Source: Fodinibius salinus
GTDB lineage: Bacteria > Bacteroidota > Rhodothermia > Balneolales > Balneolaceae
Assembly (NCBI RefSeq): GCF_008124865.1
Contig: NZ_VNHY01000001.1
Location: 496,001-560,000 of the forward strand
Reading direction: 5' to 3'
Length of the DNA stretch: 64,000 nt
Part shown: piece after piece, positions 53,872 to 63,643 of the stretch
Layout of the letters: the number at the start of each line of letters is the position of its first letter
Numbering within the stretch: position 1 is the first letter of the stretch
Translations under genes and position numbers: made by a program
The notes under the pieces: generated by a model
Told to the model about the DNA's origin: nothing
Seen by the model: the letters and a program-made list of their open reading frames with translations, nothing else
Database searches by the model: none

Positions 53872-55320
53872 ATGAGTGAAACTGAAGCGCTTGAATCCAT
53901 GGTAGGTGGTGAGTATAAGTATGGTTTTACCACTGATGTGGAATATGAAGATTTTCCTACTGGAATTAATGAGGATATTATCCGGGAAATATCTCGTCGC
54001 AAAGACGAGCCGGAGTGGGTACTGGAGTTCCGGCTTGAAGCTTTTGAAAAATGGAAGCAGATGGAAGAACCTGACTGGCCCAATGTTGAGTACGAAAAGC
54101 CCAATTTTGATGAAATCCAGTATTACTCTTCGCCTAAGAAAGAGAACGGAGAAAAGCCGGAAAGCCTGGATGATGTAGATCCACAAATTCTGGAAACGTA
54201 TGAAAAACTGGGTATTCCACTGCAGGAGCAAAAACAGCTGCAGGGTGTTGCCGTTGATGCTGTTTTTGACAGTGAGTCTATTTTTACCACTTTTAAAGAA
54301 AAGCTAGCCGATGCGGGCGTTATTTTCTGTTCTATTTCTGAAGCTATTCAGGATCATCCTGAACTGGTGAAAGAGTATATGGGATCAGTCGTTCCCAAAG
54401 GTGATAACTTTTATGCAGCTCTGAATTCTGCAGTCTTTTCTGACGGATCGTTTGTTTACGTTCCGGAAGATACGGTATGTCCGATGGATCTTTCTACATA
54501 CTTTCGTATCAACAATATGCAGTCGGGGCAGTTTGAGCGCACGCTCATTATCTGCGAAGATAACAGCCACGTAAGCTATTTGGAAGGCTGTACCGCACCG
54601 ATGTATCAAGAAAATCAGTTGCATGCTGCTGTTGTTGAGCTTGTTGCTCTTGAAGATGCAGAAATTAAATATTCTACGATTCAGAACTGGTATTCCGGAG
54701 ATGAACAAGGCCAGGGCGGTATCTTTAATTTCGTTACAAAGCGTGGACACTGCCGCGGTGATAACTCTAAAATATCTTGGACACAAGTAGAAACTGGTTC
54801 CGCTATTACCTGGAAATACCCCAGCGTGATAATGCAAGGAGATGGTTCTATAGGAGAGTTTTTCTCTGTGGCTGTAACGAATAATCGTCAACAGGCTGAT
54901 ACCGGTACTAAGATGATTCACGTGGGTGAAGACACAAAGAGTACCATTATTTCGAAAGGTATTTCGGCCGGTGAATCTGACAACAGTTATCGCGGGCAGG
55001 TAAAAATTAGTCCACGTGCCGAAAATGCGCAAAACTATTCGGTTTGTGATTCCATGCTTATCGGACAAACCTGTGGTGCGCACACCTTCCCCTATATCGA
55101 ATCAGCCAATCCGACGGCCAAGGTAGAGCACGAGGCTTCTACTAGTCGAGTTGGCGAAGATCAGATCTTTTATCTGCAACAGCGCGGCATGGATGAAGAT
55201 GACGCAATTTCGCTCATCGTTAATGGTTTTTGCAAGGAGGTATTGCAGGAGCTGCCGATGGAATTTGCTGTGGAGGCTGATAAACTGCTGGGCATTAAGC
55301 TTGAAGGCAGTGTCGGTTAA
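53872..55320 (+). CDS. sufB: Fe-S cluster assembly protein SufB
   Basis: SufB is the scaffold of the SufBC2D complex on which iron-sulfur clusters are built. The 482-residue protein has the family features [50 protein letters not shown] with a conserved Cys, and the C-terminal right-handed beta-helix to [22 protein letters not shown] (in part). The length is normal. It opens the operon sufB-sufC-sufD-sufS-nfu-sufA-DUF2480. The upstream 620 bases hold only a decayed gene, so the promoter must lie there. Confidence 0.96.
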   Translation: MSETEALESMVGGEYKYGFTTDVEYEDFPTGINEDIIREISRRKDEPEWVLEFRLEAFEKWKQMEEPDWPNVEYEKPNFDEIQYYSSPKKENGEKPESLDDVDPQILETYEKLGIPLQEQKQLQGVAVDAVFDSESIFTTFKEKLADAGVIFCSISEAIQDHPELVKEYMGSVVPKGDNFYAALNSAVFSDGSFVYVPEDTVCPMDLSTYFRINNMQSGQFERTLIICEDNSHVSYLEGCTAPMYQENQLHAAVVELVALEDAEIKYSTIQNWYSGDEQGQGGIFNFVTKRGHCRGDNSKISWTQVETGSAITWKYPSVIMQGDGSIGEFFSVAVTNNRQQADTGTKMIHVGEDTKSTIISKGISAGESDNSYRGQVKISPRAENAQNYSVCDSMLIGQTCGAHTFPYIESANPTAKVEHEASTSRVGEDQIFYLQQRGMDEDDAISLIVNGFCKEVLQELPMEFAVEADKLLGIKLEGSVG

Positions 55321-55371
55321 TCATTCATTACATCATAAAATCTAAAAATAATATTAGAGGAATTTAGTAAC

Positions 55372-56139
55372 GTGTTAGAAGTCAAAGATTTACATGTATG
55401 TGTGGAAGAGGATCCATCTGAAAAAATCCTCAAAGGCGTTAACTTGACAATTAATAAAGGTGAGATCCATGCGATCATGGGTCCCAACGGAAGCGGTAAG
55501 AGTACGCTCTCTAAAGTTGTTGCCGGTCATGAAGCTTATGAAGTGACACAAGGTGACATTCTTTTTGAAGGAGAGAGCATCTTGGAGCTTGACCCTGAAG
55601 AACGTGCTCACTTGGGCGTTTTTCTTGCTTTTCAGTATCCTGTTGAGGTTCCGGGTGTAACCAACAAAACGTTGTTGCGCCAGGCATATAATACTATTGC
55701 CCAAGAACAGGGCAGAGAAGAGCTGGATCCACTGCAGTTTGAAGATTATGCGAAGGAAAAGCTCGAACTGATTGACATGAAGCCTGAATTTCTGGAGCGT
55801 AGTATCAATGCTGGTTTTAGCGGTGGTGAGAAGAAGCGCAACGAAATTTTCCAAATGGCCGTACTCAATCCTAAGCTTTCATTCTTGGATGAAACTGACT
55901 CAGGACTCGATATTGATGCTTTAAAAACAGTAGCCAACGGTATCAATCAAATTGCTGATGAGGATAAAGCCATATGTATGGTTACACACTATCAGCGTAT
56001 TTTAGATTATATCACACCTGATCACGTTCATGTGATGATTGATGGAAAGATTGCAAAATCCGGTGACAAAGAGCTGGCTGTGAAGCTCGAGGAGCAAGGA
56101 TACGACTGGTTGATTGATACAGCAGCTGCATCTGTATAA
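55372..56139 (+). CDS. sufC: Fe-S cluster assembly ATPase SufC
   Basis: SufC is the ABC-type ATPase of the SufBCD complex. The 255-residue protein starts at GTG 55372. It has Walker [10 protein letters not shown], the signature [13 protein letters not shown], which is the SufC form, and Walker [14 protein letters not shown] with the following H-loop MVTHYQRIL. It has no membrane helices and is cytoplasmic. The length and motifs are complete. The gap to sufB is 51 bases and to sufD 31 bases. Confidence 0.97.
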   Translation: MLEVKDLHVCVEEDPSEKILKGVNLTINKGEIHAIMGPNGSGKSTLSKVVAGHEAYEVTQGDILFEGESILELDPEERAHLGVFLAFQYPVEVPGVTNKTLLRQAYNTIAQEQGREELDPLQFEDYAKEKLELIDMKPEFLERSINAGFSGGEKKRNEIFQMAVLNPKLSFLDETDSGLDIDALKTVANGINQIADEDKAICMVTHYQRILDYITPDHVHVMIDGKIAKSGDKELAVKLEEQGYDWLIDTAAASV

Positions 56140-56170
56140 AACAGTAAATTCAAAAATTTTATAGCAAATT

Positions 56171-57505
56171 GTGAAGCAACAAAAAGAGCGCACTTTTTTA
56201 AAAGATTTACTAAACTTTCAAGGTTCACTTAACGGGCAATCTAAACTTCTTGATAAGGTTCGCCTAAAAGGGGCAGAAGGGGTGCGAAACACCTCTTTTC
56301 CAACTAAAAAGCTAGAAGACTGGAAATTTATTAGTCTTCGGGATCTTTATCGGGATTCTTATGAGCTGGCTTCTAATTTAGAAGTAGAGGCTTCTGATAT
56401 TAGCGAACACTATCTTCCAGAAAGTGAAGGGTCTCGACTTGTTTTTGTTAATGGGTCTTTTTCTGCAGAACATTCTTCTACGGATGCACTGCCGGATGAA
56501 GTCGTTATCGGAAATATTGCTCAGCTGGCTGCTGATGATAATGACCTTATTAAAGACCATCTGAATAAATATGTCGAGAATAATTTCGAGAATGATGTCT
56601 TTAGTTCATTCAATAGTGCATTTCTGAAGGATGGGGCTTTCATCTACGTGCCCGAAGATGTCACCGTTGAAGCACCAGTTCACCTTCTGTATGTACAGAC
56701 TGATGCGGACGAAAACTATTTTACAACTTCTCGTAGCGTAGTTGTAGCTGATAAAAATTCCGAAATTACTATCGTTGAGGATCACATTGGTTTGGCAGAT
56801 AACAAATATTTTAATCTGCCGGTAGTGGAAGTGAATCTGGAAGAAGATGCTTATGTGAAGCATACCAAGATACAACGCGACAGTCGTGAGGCTATCCATA
56901 TTGCACGAACAGCGGCTTTTGTGGATCATCACGCCGATTATGAGTCTTATACTATTACCCTTGGAGCTAAGCTATCACGCAATGAACCTCGTATTTCTCA
57001 ACGAGACGAAGAGGTTGAATTTACGGTTGATGGTCTTGTACTGATTGACGGAGAGCAGGTTTCGGATACTCATTCCGTCATGGATCACCGTTTTTCGCAT
57101 GCCGAAAGCCATCAGCTGCACAAGTGCGTGATCAATGGGAAGGCACACTCGGTATTTAACGGTAAGATATTTGTCCGCCAAGACGCTCAGAAAATTGATT
57201 CTTTCCAGGAAAACCGAAACTTACTGCTTTCGCGCAAAGGATTAGTCAATACTAAACCTCAGCTCGAGATTTTTGCCGACGATGTGGTATGTACACATGG
57301 TGCCACTGTAGGACAGCTTGAAGAGGATGAGCTTTTCTATCTTAAAAGTCGCGGACTCAACGAGCAGCAGGCACGTGAACTTCTTATTTACGCTTTTGCA
57401 CTCGAGACTATCGAAAATATTACGGTTGATTCTGTACAAGAACTACTCGTAGATGAAGTGCATAAGTTCACTGAACGACAGCTAGACTCCGAATTAACGG
57501 TTTAA
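56171..57505 (+). CDS. sufD: Fe-S cluster assembly protein SufD
   Basis: SufD pairs with SufB in the SufBC2D scaffold. The 444-residue protein starts at GTG 56171 and has the SufD features FPTKKLEDWKFISLRDLYR, then the right-handed beta-helix core and the C-terminal HGATVGQLEEDELFYLKSRGL with conserved His, followed by the helical end ARELLIYAFALETIENI. The length is normal. Its stop lies 4 bases before the sufS ATG. SufD is paralogous to SufB but carries fewer Cys; this agrees with its structural role. Confidence 0.95.
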   Translation: MKQQKERTFLKDLLNFQGSLNGQSKLLDKVRLKGAEGVRNTSFPTKKLEDWKFISLRDLYRDSYELASNLEVEASDISEHYLPESEGSRLVFVNGSFSAEHSSTDALPDEVVIGNIAQLAADDNDLIKDHLNKYVENNFENDVFSSFNSAFLKDGAFIYVPEDVTVEAPVHLLYVQTDADENYFTTSRSVVVADKNSEITIVEDHIGLADNKYFNLPVVEVNLEEDAYVKHTKIQRDSREAIHIARTAAFVDHHADYESYTITLGAKLSRNEPRISQRDEEVEFTVDGLVLIDGEQVSDTHSVMDHRFSHAESHQLHKCVINGKAHSVFNGKIFVRQDAQKIDSFQENRNLLLSRKGLVNTKPQLEIFADDVVCTHGATVGQLEEDELFYLKSRGLNEQQARELLIYAFALETIENITVDSVQELLVDEVHKFTERQLDSELTV

Positions 57506-57509
57506 TGTT

Positions 57510-58760
57510 ATGGCTAAAGTTGCAACCTCCACACCAGCTGAGAACGTTGATTTTGAAAGCGTTCGAGATGATTTTCCTGTACTTGATCAACAGGTAAAAG
57601 ATAATCCGCTGGTATATTTGGATAATGCAGCTTCCAGCCAAATGCCGAGCTGTGTAGCTGACCGTATTGATGCCTATCATCGAAATGAACACGCCAACGT
57701 TCATCGCGGTATCCACACATTAAGCCAAAAGGCTACCGATGCTTATGAGTTGGCACGTAAAAAGATCCGGCATTTTATCAATGCTGAGCATGAAGATGAA
57801 ATTATTTATACCACCGGCACTACTGATTCTATCAATCTGGTAGCTAACAGTTTCGGCGAACGTTTTATTGAGCAAGGTGCCGAAATCTTGGTTACCGAAA
57901 TTGAACATCACGCTAATATTGTTCCTTGGCAGATGATTGCCGAACGATATGGAGCAAAGGTGCAAGTAGTTCCGGTTAATGATGATGGTGAGATCATTTG
58001 GGATGAGTACGTAGCTCTGCTCAATGAGAATACAGCTATTGTTGCCGTTGGACATGTTTCTAATGCTCTGGGCACCATTCATCCCGTAAAAAAGATGATT
58101 GAAGCAGCACATACTCAAGACATTCCGGTACTCGTAGATGGGGCGCAAGCCGTTCCACACAGTCCTGTTGATGTGCAGGGTTTGGATGCCGATTTTTATG
58201 CGTTTTCCTCTCACAAGATGTGTGGTCCCACTGGATTTGGTATTCTGTACGGCAAGAAAAAGTATCTTGAAGAAATGCCGCCGTATCGTGGGGGCGGAGA
58301 CATGATCGATAAAGTTTCTTTTGAGGAAACAACCTATAATATTTCTCCGCATAAGTTTGAGGCAGGTACGCCCCCCATTGCTGCGGGAGTCGGTTTTGCC
58401 GAAGCTATTGATTATCTCAGCAATATCGGTATGCAAAATATTGCTCATCATGAACAAGAACTGCTTGAATATGGAACCGAGCAGCTGTTGTCTATTGATG
58501 GACTCCGTGTCATAGGAACATCCAAGAAAAAAGCATCGGTTATTTCCTTTGTTTTCGATGACATCCATGCTACTGATGTTGGTACTATTCTCGATGAACA
58601 GGGCATAGCTATCCGCACGGGCCATCACTGTGCTCAACCTACCATGCGGCGCTTTAATGTGCCTGCAACAGCTCGGGCCTCTATTTCTTTCTATAACAAC
58701 AGGGAAGATATTGACCGTCTCGTTGCGGGGATTAAGAAAGCAAAATCAATTTTTGAATGA
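57510..58760 (+). CDS. sufS: Cysteine desulfurase SufS
   Basis: SufS is a PLP enzyme that takes sulfur from cysteine as persulfide for Fe-S assembly. The 416-residue protein has VYLDNAASSQMP, the PLP Lys236 in SSHKMCGPTGFG and the active-site Cys374 in RTGHHCAQP, the group-II desulfurase pattern (short loop, RxGxHCA). Length is normal. No sufE or sufU gene is in the cluster; if none exists elsewhere, another protein may accept the sulfur. It is followed by 227 bases and then the nfu gene. Confidence 0.96.
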   Translation: MAKVATSTPAENVDFESVRDDFPVLDQQVKDNPLVYLDNAASSQMPSCVADRIDAYHRNEHANVHRGIHTLSQKATDAYELARKKIRHFINAEHEDEIIYTTGTTDSINLVANSFGERFIEQGAEILVTEIEHHANIVPWQMIAERYGAKVQVVPVNDDGEIIWDEYVALLNENTAIVAVGHVSNALGTIHPVKKMIEAAHTQDIPVLVDGAQAVPHSPVDVQGLDADFYAFSSHKMCGPTGFGILYGKKKYLEEMPPYRGGGDMIDKVSFEETTYNISPHKFEAGTPPIAAGVGFAEAIDYLSNIGMQNIAHHEQELLEYGTEQLLSIDGLRVIGTSKKKASVISFVFDDIHATDVGTILDEQGIAIRTGHHCAQPTMRRFNVPATARASISFYNNREDIDRLVAGIKKAKSIFE

Positions 58761-58987
58761 CAATTTATACGAAAATTCTGAAAAGGTTGTGTCATCACAG
58801 GTTTAGTTCAGGATCAGTTGCTATAGCTAATTTTCACTTATGACATTGTGAAATAAGTTCAGAATCATATGATGTTATTTGTGAAATATTCGGAGTTTTA
58901 TGCGACTTGAAACTGTTAATTGCAATAGATTATATTTATATTAGTTCTAAATAGTGAACATTTAATAAGCTATTAGCCTTTACCATT

Positions 58988-59539
58988 ATGCCAAAGATCA
59001 AAGAAATAGAACGTACGCCTAATCCCGATGCTATGCGTTTTGTGTTGGGAGACCCACTTACAAATGGTGTCACTAAATCCTTTGAAAATGCTGATGAAGC
59101 CGAGAGCAATGAGTTGGCATCATCGCTTTTTGCTATAGACCACGTTATCAACGTTTATTTTGTAGATAAATATGTGACCGTAACGCAGGATGGTGATGCC
59201 GTTTGGTCTGAGCTGCTACGTCAGCTGGCTCCGCCTATCCGTGAAGCTTCTACTCAAACTGATTTGGAAGAGGATGAAGAGGTACATGCTACCAAGGAGG
59301 TGCAGGAAACTGACGATCCGCGTCTTAAGGAAATCAATAAGATGCTTGATGACCAGGTACGTCCTTATTTATTGGCTGACGGCGGTGGTTTGAAGATTCT
59401 TGGCCTCGATGGTGACCGACTTAAGGTTCACTACCAGGGCGCATGTGGAACTTGTCCCACCGCAACCAGTGGAACGCTCTATGCCATCGAAAGTATGGTT
59501 AAGCGTATTGATCCTGAAATTCAGGTAGTATCAGTATAA
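58988..59539 (+). CDS. Nfu-type Fe-S carrier (Nfu_N plus NifU C-terminal domain)
   Basis: A 183-residue two-domain protein. The N-terminal Nfu_N domain (IERTPNPDAMRFVLGDPL, then SLFAIDHVINVYFVDKYVTV) is followed by an acidic linker (DLEEDEEVHATKEVQ). The C-terminal NifU domain has DDQVRPYLLADGGG and the cluster-binding CxxC, Cys153 and Cys156, in GACGTCPTATSGT. Such proteins carry 4Fe-4S clusters to target enzymes. It is part of the suf row, between sufS and sufA, with a 227-base gap upstream that may hold its own promoter. Confidence 0.9.
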   Translation: MPKIKEIERTPNPDAMRFVLGDPLTNGVTKSFENADEAESNELASSLFAIDHVINVYFVDKYVTVTQDGDAVWSELLRQLAPPIREASTQTDLEEDEEVHATKEVQETDDPRLKEINKMLDDQVRPYLLADGGGLKILGLDGDRLKVHYQGACGTCPTATSGTLYAIESMVKRIDPEIQVVSV

Positions 59540-59554
59540 ATTGAGTTACTCTTT

Positions 59555-59893
59555 ATGTCCATTTCTATTACCGAACGAGCGGCGGATCAGATCAGAACCA
59601 TCCGTGAAGAACAACATATTGCTGATGACGCCAAATTGCGCGTAGGAGTTGTCAGTGGCGGTTGTTCAGGGCTGACTTATGATCTGGAATTTGACGCTAA
59701 TCCTTCCTCCGGTGACAATGAACAAAAAGAGTTTGAGGATAAGGGCATTCAGCTTATTTGCGATATGCGCAGTTTCTTGTATCTATCCGGTACTAAACTG
59801 GATTATACCGATGGATTAAACGGCGAAGGATTTCACTTTCATAATCCGAATGCAAACCGCACCTGTTCGTGCGGAGAATCATTTTCAATTTAG
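59555..59893 (+). CDS. Fe-S carrier of the HesB/SufA/ErpA family
   Basis: A 112-residue A-type carrier. The three conserved cysteines are present: Cys37 in VSGGCSGLTYDL, and Cys104 and Cys106 in NRTCSCGESF near the C-terminus. The SITERAADQIRTI start is family-typical. It takes 2Fe-2S or 4Fe-4S clusters from the scaffold to targets. It lies 15 bases after the nfu gene and 3 bases before the DUF2480 gene, so it is co-transcribed. Whether it is closest to SufA or ErpA cannot be told here. Confidence 0.93.
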   Translation: MSISITERAADQIRTIREEQHIADDAKLRVGVVSGGCSGLTYDLEFDANPSSGDNEQKEFEDKGIQLICDMRSFLYLSGTKLDYTDGLNGEGFHFHNPNANRTCSCGESFSI

Positions 59894-59896
59894 ATT

Positions 59897-60421
59897 ATGG
59901 CTACCGACACACAAGGCGAAATCGTCAACAAGGTCAAACAATCCGAAAAGCTTGTTACCATTGATCTTCAGGAGTACTTTGACTCCACACCCCGTACAGA
60001 GTTAGACCTTAAGCAATTTCTTTTTAAAGGGATGATTTTAAAGGAAGATGACTTCCGGGAGCAACTCGAAAATTTCGACTGGAGCCAGTTTGAGGGACAG
60101 TATGTAGGGGTTTATTGTTCGACAGATGCTATTATTTCTAAATGGGCTTATATGCTTGTTGGCCAACACCTTGCAACTCACGCTAAAGAAGTATTTAAAG
60201 GTAAGGTTGATGATATGCTGTATGAACTTTACCGTCGAAATTTGAAAGAGTTAAACTGGAGTTCATATCAGGACAAGTTTGTTATACTCAAGGGATGTTC
60301 CAGTAAAGAAAAGCCTGTACCTGAAGGTGTCTATCTGTATGCCACTCAACAATTACTTCCCTACGTTAAAAAGCTGATGTACGGTGAAGCTTGCTCGAAT
60401 GTTCCTGTGTACAGGGGATAG
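59897..60421 (+). CDS. DUF2480 family protein of the SUF operon
   Basis: A 174-residue cytoplasmic protein of DUF2480. Family signatures are VTIDLQEYF, LFKGMILKEDDFREQL, YVGVYCSTDAIISKWAYMLV, VILKGCSSKEKPVPEGVYLY and LMYGEACSNVPVYR. It has at least three conserved cysteines (in VYCSTD, KGCSS and GEACSN), which could bind a cluster or metal; that is inference. The family is confined largely to Bacteroidota and relatives and often lies with suf genes, so a role in Fe-S assembly or SufS sulfur acceptance is plausible. It ends the suf row. Confidence 0.85.
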   Translation: MATDTQGEIVNKVKQSEKLVTIDLQEYFDSTPRTELDLKQFLFKGMILKEDDFREQLENFDWSQFEGQYVGVYCSTDAIISKWAYMLVGQHLATHAKEVFKGKVDDMLYELYRRNLKELNWSSYQDKFVILKGCSSKEKPVPEGVYLYATQQLLPYVKKLMYGEACSNVPVYRG

Positions 60422-60695
60422 ATTCAATGATTTCTGGTCTGGTTGTTTTGCAATGAGAGCCACAGGCATTGGATTTATGGAATGACATCTAAGGAACTTC
60501 TTTAAATAATAACGTCAGTCACACTTACTGTAGCCTCTCCTCTTTTAATCATTTAGTTCGAAACTGATTGATATAATCAATAACTGGTTTAGCTTTTTTT
60601 ATTGATTTCGTCCAGGAGGGTAAAATGGTTTAGATGATACAGAATGTCTTATTACATTCAGTTCGAATGATTTTTAGTATTTTATAAAAAATAAT

Positions 60696-61436
60696 ATGAA
60701 TAAGAATACCTACGCATTAGTCACCGGGGCATCCCGCGGAATTGGAAAAAGTATTGCACAATTGTTGCTGGAACAGGGAGGGATAGTTATCGGTACAGCC
60801 CGGAGCTCAGCATTTCCAGACGAATTTGTTGAAAATCCTGATTTTGAGGGAATACATGTGGATTTAGCTAATCCCGATGCCATAAAATCTAAGCTAAAAC
60901 CGATTTTCGATCGTGATACCGCTCCCAATGTGCTTATCAATAATGCCGGAATTTTTCTAGAGGCGGGATTTGATCTGGATGATGAATCCTGGCTTGATAC
61001 CTTGGACCAAACCATGCAGGTAAATCTCCGTTCTGCAGCCTTACTTTCAAAATGGGCTCTCAATCGGTGGAAAGAAGAAGGCGGCGGTTATCTTATAAAC
61101 GTATCTTCTCGTGCAGCTTATCGCGGTGATACGCAAGAATATTCGGCTTATGCGGCCTCAAAGGGGGCATTAGTGGCTTTTACAAAAAGTGTTGCCCGAG
61201 ATTTTGGAGAGCACGGTGTCTCAGCTTATTCTATTGCGCCAGGATTCATCAAAACAGATATGGCTATGGGTTCTATCGATGTTTATGGTGAAGACTACCT
61301 TACGGAAGGTATGGCCTTTGACGAAATTACATCACCTGAAGAGGTGGGAGAGCTGGTAGCCTTCTTGGCATCCGGAAAAGTACCGCATATGACCGGGGCC
61401 ACGTTTCATATCAACGGCGGAAGCTATATGATATGA
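60696..61436 (+). CDS. Short-chain dehydrogenase/reductase (FabG-like)
   Basis: A 246-residue classical SDR. The cofactor motif TGASRGIG (residues 9-16), the NNAG motif in VLINNAGIFLEAG, catalytic Ser in NVSSRAA and Tyr-x-x-x-Lys in YSAYAASKGAL are present, as is the PGFIKTDMA loop. The preference for NADP is suggested by the Arg after the first Gly. Close relatives include 3-oxoacyl-ACP reductases and sugar dehydrogenases; substrate is not assigned. A spacer of 274 bases precedes it, without a recognised gene. It stands before the isoprenoid genes but the 110-base gap speaks against tight coupling. Confidence 0.88.
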   Translation: MNKNTYALVTGASRGIGKSIAQLLLEQGGIVIGTARSSAFPDEFVENPDFEGIHVDLANPDAIKSKLKPIFDRDTAPNVLINNAGIFLEAGFDLDDESWLDTLDQTMQVNLRSAALLSKWALNRWKEEGGGYLINVSSRAAYRGDTQEYSAYAASKGALVAFTKSVARDFGEHGVSAYSIAPGFIKTDMAMGSIDVYGEDYLTEGMAFDEITSPEEVGELVAFLASGKVPHMTGATFHINGGSYMI

Positions 61437-61549
61437 TAGTTACTTGTTATAGGTTATTTGTTAATTTGTGCTCATAAACTATAAAAGCATACCATCTTAA
61501 ATGTTATGTAGGATTCATATGTACCAAATGACAATTAACCAGTAACTAA

Positions 61550-62581
61550 ATGAGTATTAAGCAGCGCAAAAAAGATCATGTTGAGCTGACCACCTCCGGT
61601 AACATGAATTACCGTTTTTCAACCGGATTTGAGCAGTACCGTTTTATCCATGATGCATTGCCCGAAGTTAATTTAAAGGATATTTCTACGGAAGCTTCGC
61701 TGCTGGACAGGACCTTTGCCTTTCCGCTCTTTATCTCATCAATGACCGGCGGCTATACTGATGCCGGAGCGGTGAATGCCATCATTGCGGAATTTTGTGA
61801 GGAGTATAACCTGCCTTTTGGGGTAGGGAGCCAGCGCATTATGCTCGAAGATGAAGAAGCCGTTTCGTCGTTTTCAGTAGTCCGAGATAAAGCACCTTCT
61901 GCTTTTATTGCCGCTAATATCGGTGGTGCACAGCTTGCTAATGGATTATCCCAAAATAAACTTCACCTGTTGATAAGCTCTATAGAGGCTGATGGCGTTA
62001 TTGTGCACTTGAATCCCCTGCAAGAGCTTATGCAGCCCGAGGGAGATCGCAAATTTAAAGGGATTGAAGAAGGTATAAATCAATTATGTAACGACAGTCC
62101 TGTGCCGGTTATCGTCAAAGAAACGGGAGCAGGGATATCGGCGGCGGTAGCAGAGCGATTATTAGATGCCGGTGCCAAGGTTATTGATGTAGCGGGAGCG
62201 GGCGGCACAAGCTGGGCAAAAGTAGAAAATGAACGCCTCTCAAATAAGAATCCAAAGAATGATTTTAACAACTGGGGGATACCCACGCTGGAGTGTGTCC
62301 ACCAGGTTCAAGAGCTCAAAGGGAGCTATAATTTTGAACTCATTGCGTCAGGCGGAATCCGGTCCAGTCATCATATCGCCAAGTCGCTGTGCCTCGGCGC
62401 TGATTTTGCTGCGGCTGCCCAGCCGGTAATTAAGGCTGTGGATGATAATGGTTATGAGGGACTAGAAAATCTTTACCGAAAATGGCAGAAGCAGTTGGTT
62501 ACTATTCTTATGCTACTGGGATGTGAACAACTTGACGATTTAGATCCAGGGCACCTGCAAATAACAACTAATAATCGGTAA
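61550..62581 (+). CDS. fni: Type-2 isopentenyl-diphosphate delta-isomerase
   Basis: Fni (Idi-2) is an FMN- and NADPH-dependent enzyme that interconverts isopentenyl and dimethylallyl diphosphate. The 343-residue protein has the family features RKKDHVELTTSGNM, FISSMTGGYTDA, GVGSQRIMLED, VIVHLNPLQELMQPEGDR, VIVKETGAGIS and the phosphate-binding VAGAGGTSWAKVE and IASGGIRSSHHIAKSL. The length is normal. It lies next to a prenyl diphosphate synthase gene, so the two supply chain-length precursors for quinones, undecaprenol or carotenoids. Confidence 0.94.
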   Translation: MSIKQRKKDHVELTTSGNMNYRFSTGFEQYRFIHDALPEVNLKDISTEASLLDRTFAFPLFISSMTGGYTDAGAVNAIIAEFCEEYNLPFGVGSQRIMLEDEEAVSSFSVVRDKAPSAFIAANIGGAQLANGLSQNKLHLLISSIEADGVIVHLNPLQELMQPEGDRKFKGIEEGINQLCNDSPVPVIVKETGAGISAAVAERLLDAGAKVIDVAGAGGTSWAKVENERLSNKNPKNDFNNWGIPTLECVHQVQELKGSYNFELIASGGIRSSHHIAKSLCLGADFAAAAQPVIKAVDDNGYEGLENLYRKWQKQLVTILMLLGCEQLDDLDPGHLQITTNNR

Positions 62582-62600
62582 CATCTTGCGCTAAAATCCT

Positions 62601-62608
62601 TATATTTG
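62601..62608 (+). promoter_or_regulatory. -7 element (TATATTTG) before the prenyl synthase gene
   Basis: TATATTTG matches TAnnTTTG and lies 28 bases before the GTG at 62636. A TTG at 62586-62588 is only 12 bases upstream, which is short for a -33 element, so the call is tentative. Confidence 0.3.
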
Positions 62609-62635
62609 GCCTTTTAGAAATTCAGTATTGTTAAG

Positions 62636-63631
62636 GTGGAAGCCACAAAACAACAGCAAGAACTTTCGAATCTTATAGATGATAAACTTGCGGAGCTTAA
62701 TCTGCCGCAAGAGCCTTCGCTATTATACGATCCGGTGCGTTACACTCTGTCATTGGCCGGTAAACGAGTGCGTCCATATTTGACGCTGGTAGGATGTGGT
62801 GTATGCGGCGGTGATATTGAAGAAGCCATTCCCGCTGCACTTTCTATAGAATTACTCCATAATTTTACATTATTGCACGATGACATCATGGATCGTGCTC
62901 ACACGCGACGCGGTGAACCCAGTGTTTATAAAAAATGGGACTCTAATACCGCTATTCTTTCTGGTGATGCGATGTATGCCAAAGCTTTCAAACAGCTGCA
63001 ATATTATGGCAGGGAAGCGGACTATTCAAAACAAACATACAGCCTTATTTTAGATCTTTTTTTGGATAGTGCAGAAAGAGTTTGCGAAGGGCAGGCTTAT
63101 GATCTGATGTTTGAGAAAGATTATGATGTATCCATCGACCAGTATTTGCAAATGATTGAAGGAAAGACTGCAGCACTGATAAGTGGTGCTTTTGCGATGG
63201 GCGGGGCAGTAGCCCGGGCCGATGAGAAGTGGATCAGAGAACTGCAGTTTATAGGCCGGAAGGTAGGTATAGCTTTTCAAATTCAGGATGATCTATTGGA
63301 TGCTGTTGCTGATCCTAAAAAGTTTGGCAAGAAAAAGGGGGGAGATATCGTTGAAGGTAAGAAGACATACCTGACGCTCCTTGCCCTGCAGCGAAGCGAA
63401 GAACAGACAAACAGGAAGCTGGTTAAACTTCTGACATCCACAGAAAATTCCGAGGAGGAAATAGCAGAAGTAATATCTATCTTTGAATCATTGGATGTAT
63501 TTTCAGATACAAAGAATGCTATTAAATATCACTATCAGGAAGCTATTGACCATCTCGATACTTTTGATAACTCACAGTACAAAAAAGGAATTACAGAATT
63601 TTTAAATCGTTTAATTTCCAGGAAATACTGA
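62636..63631 (+). CDS. Polyprenyl diphosphate synthase
   Basis: A 331-residue trans-isoprenyl synthase starting at GTG 62636. The first Asp-rich motif is LLHDDIMDRAHTRRG (DDIMD at residues 82-86) and the second is IQDDLLDAVAD (DDLLD at 218-222). GKRVRPYL near residue 42 is the IPP-binding region. Product length is set by residues before the first motif; the pair before it, Leu-Leu-His with Phe and Thr further upstream, does not allow a firm call between farnesyl, geranylgeranyl and longer chains. It is directly after the IPP isomerase gene, so both act in one pathway. Confidence 0.92.
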   Translation: MEATKQQQELSNLIDDKLAELNLPQEPSLLYDPVRYTLSLAGKRVRPYLTLVGCGVCGGDIEEAIPAALSIELLHNFTLLHDDIMDRAHTRRGEPSVYKKWDSNTAILSGDAMYAKAFKQLQYYGREADYSKQTYSLILDLFLDSAERVCEGQAYDLMFEKDYDVSIDQYLQMIEGKTAALISGAFAMGGAVARADEKWIRELQFIGRKVGIAFQIQDDLLDAVADPKKFGKKKGGDIVEGKKTYLTLLALQRSEEQTNRKLVKLLTSTENSEEEIAEVISIFESLDVFSDTKNAIKYHYQEAIDHLDTFDNSQYKKGITEFLNRLISRKY

Positions 63632-63643
63632 AATAAATTATTT

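Noticed and set aside
54385-55083. 232-codon frame opposite sufB
   Set aside because: Antisense shadow of a conserved gene, without motifs.
57720-58637. 305-codon frame opposite sufS
   Set aside because: No family motif, antisense to a clear desulfurase gene.
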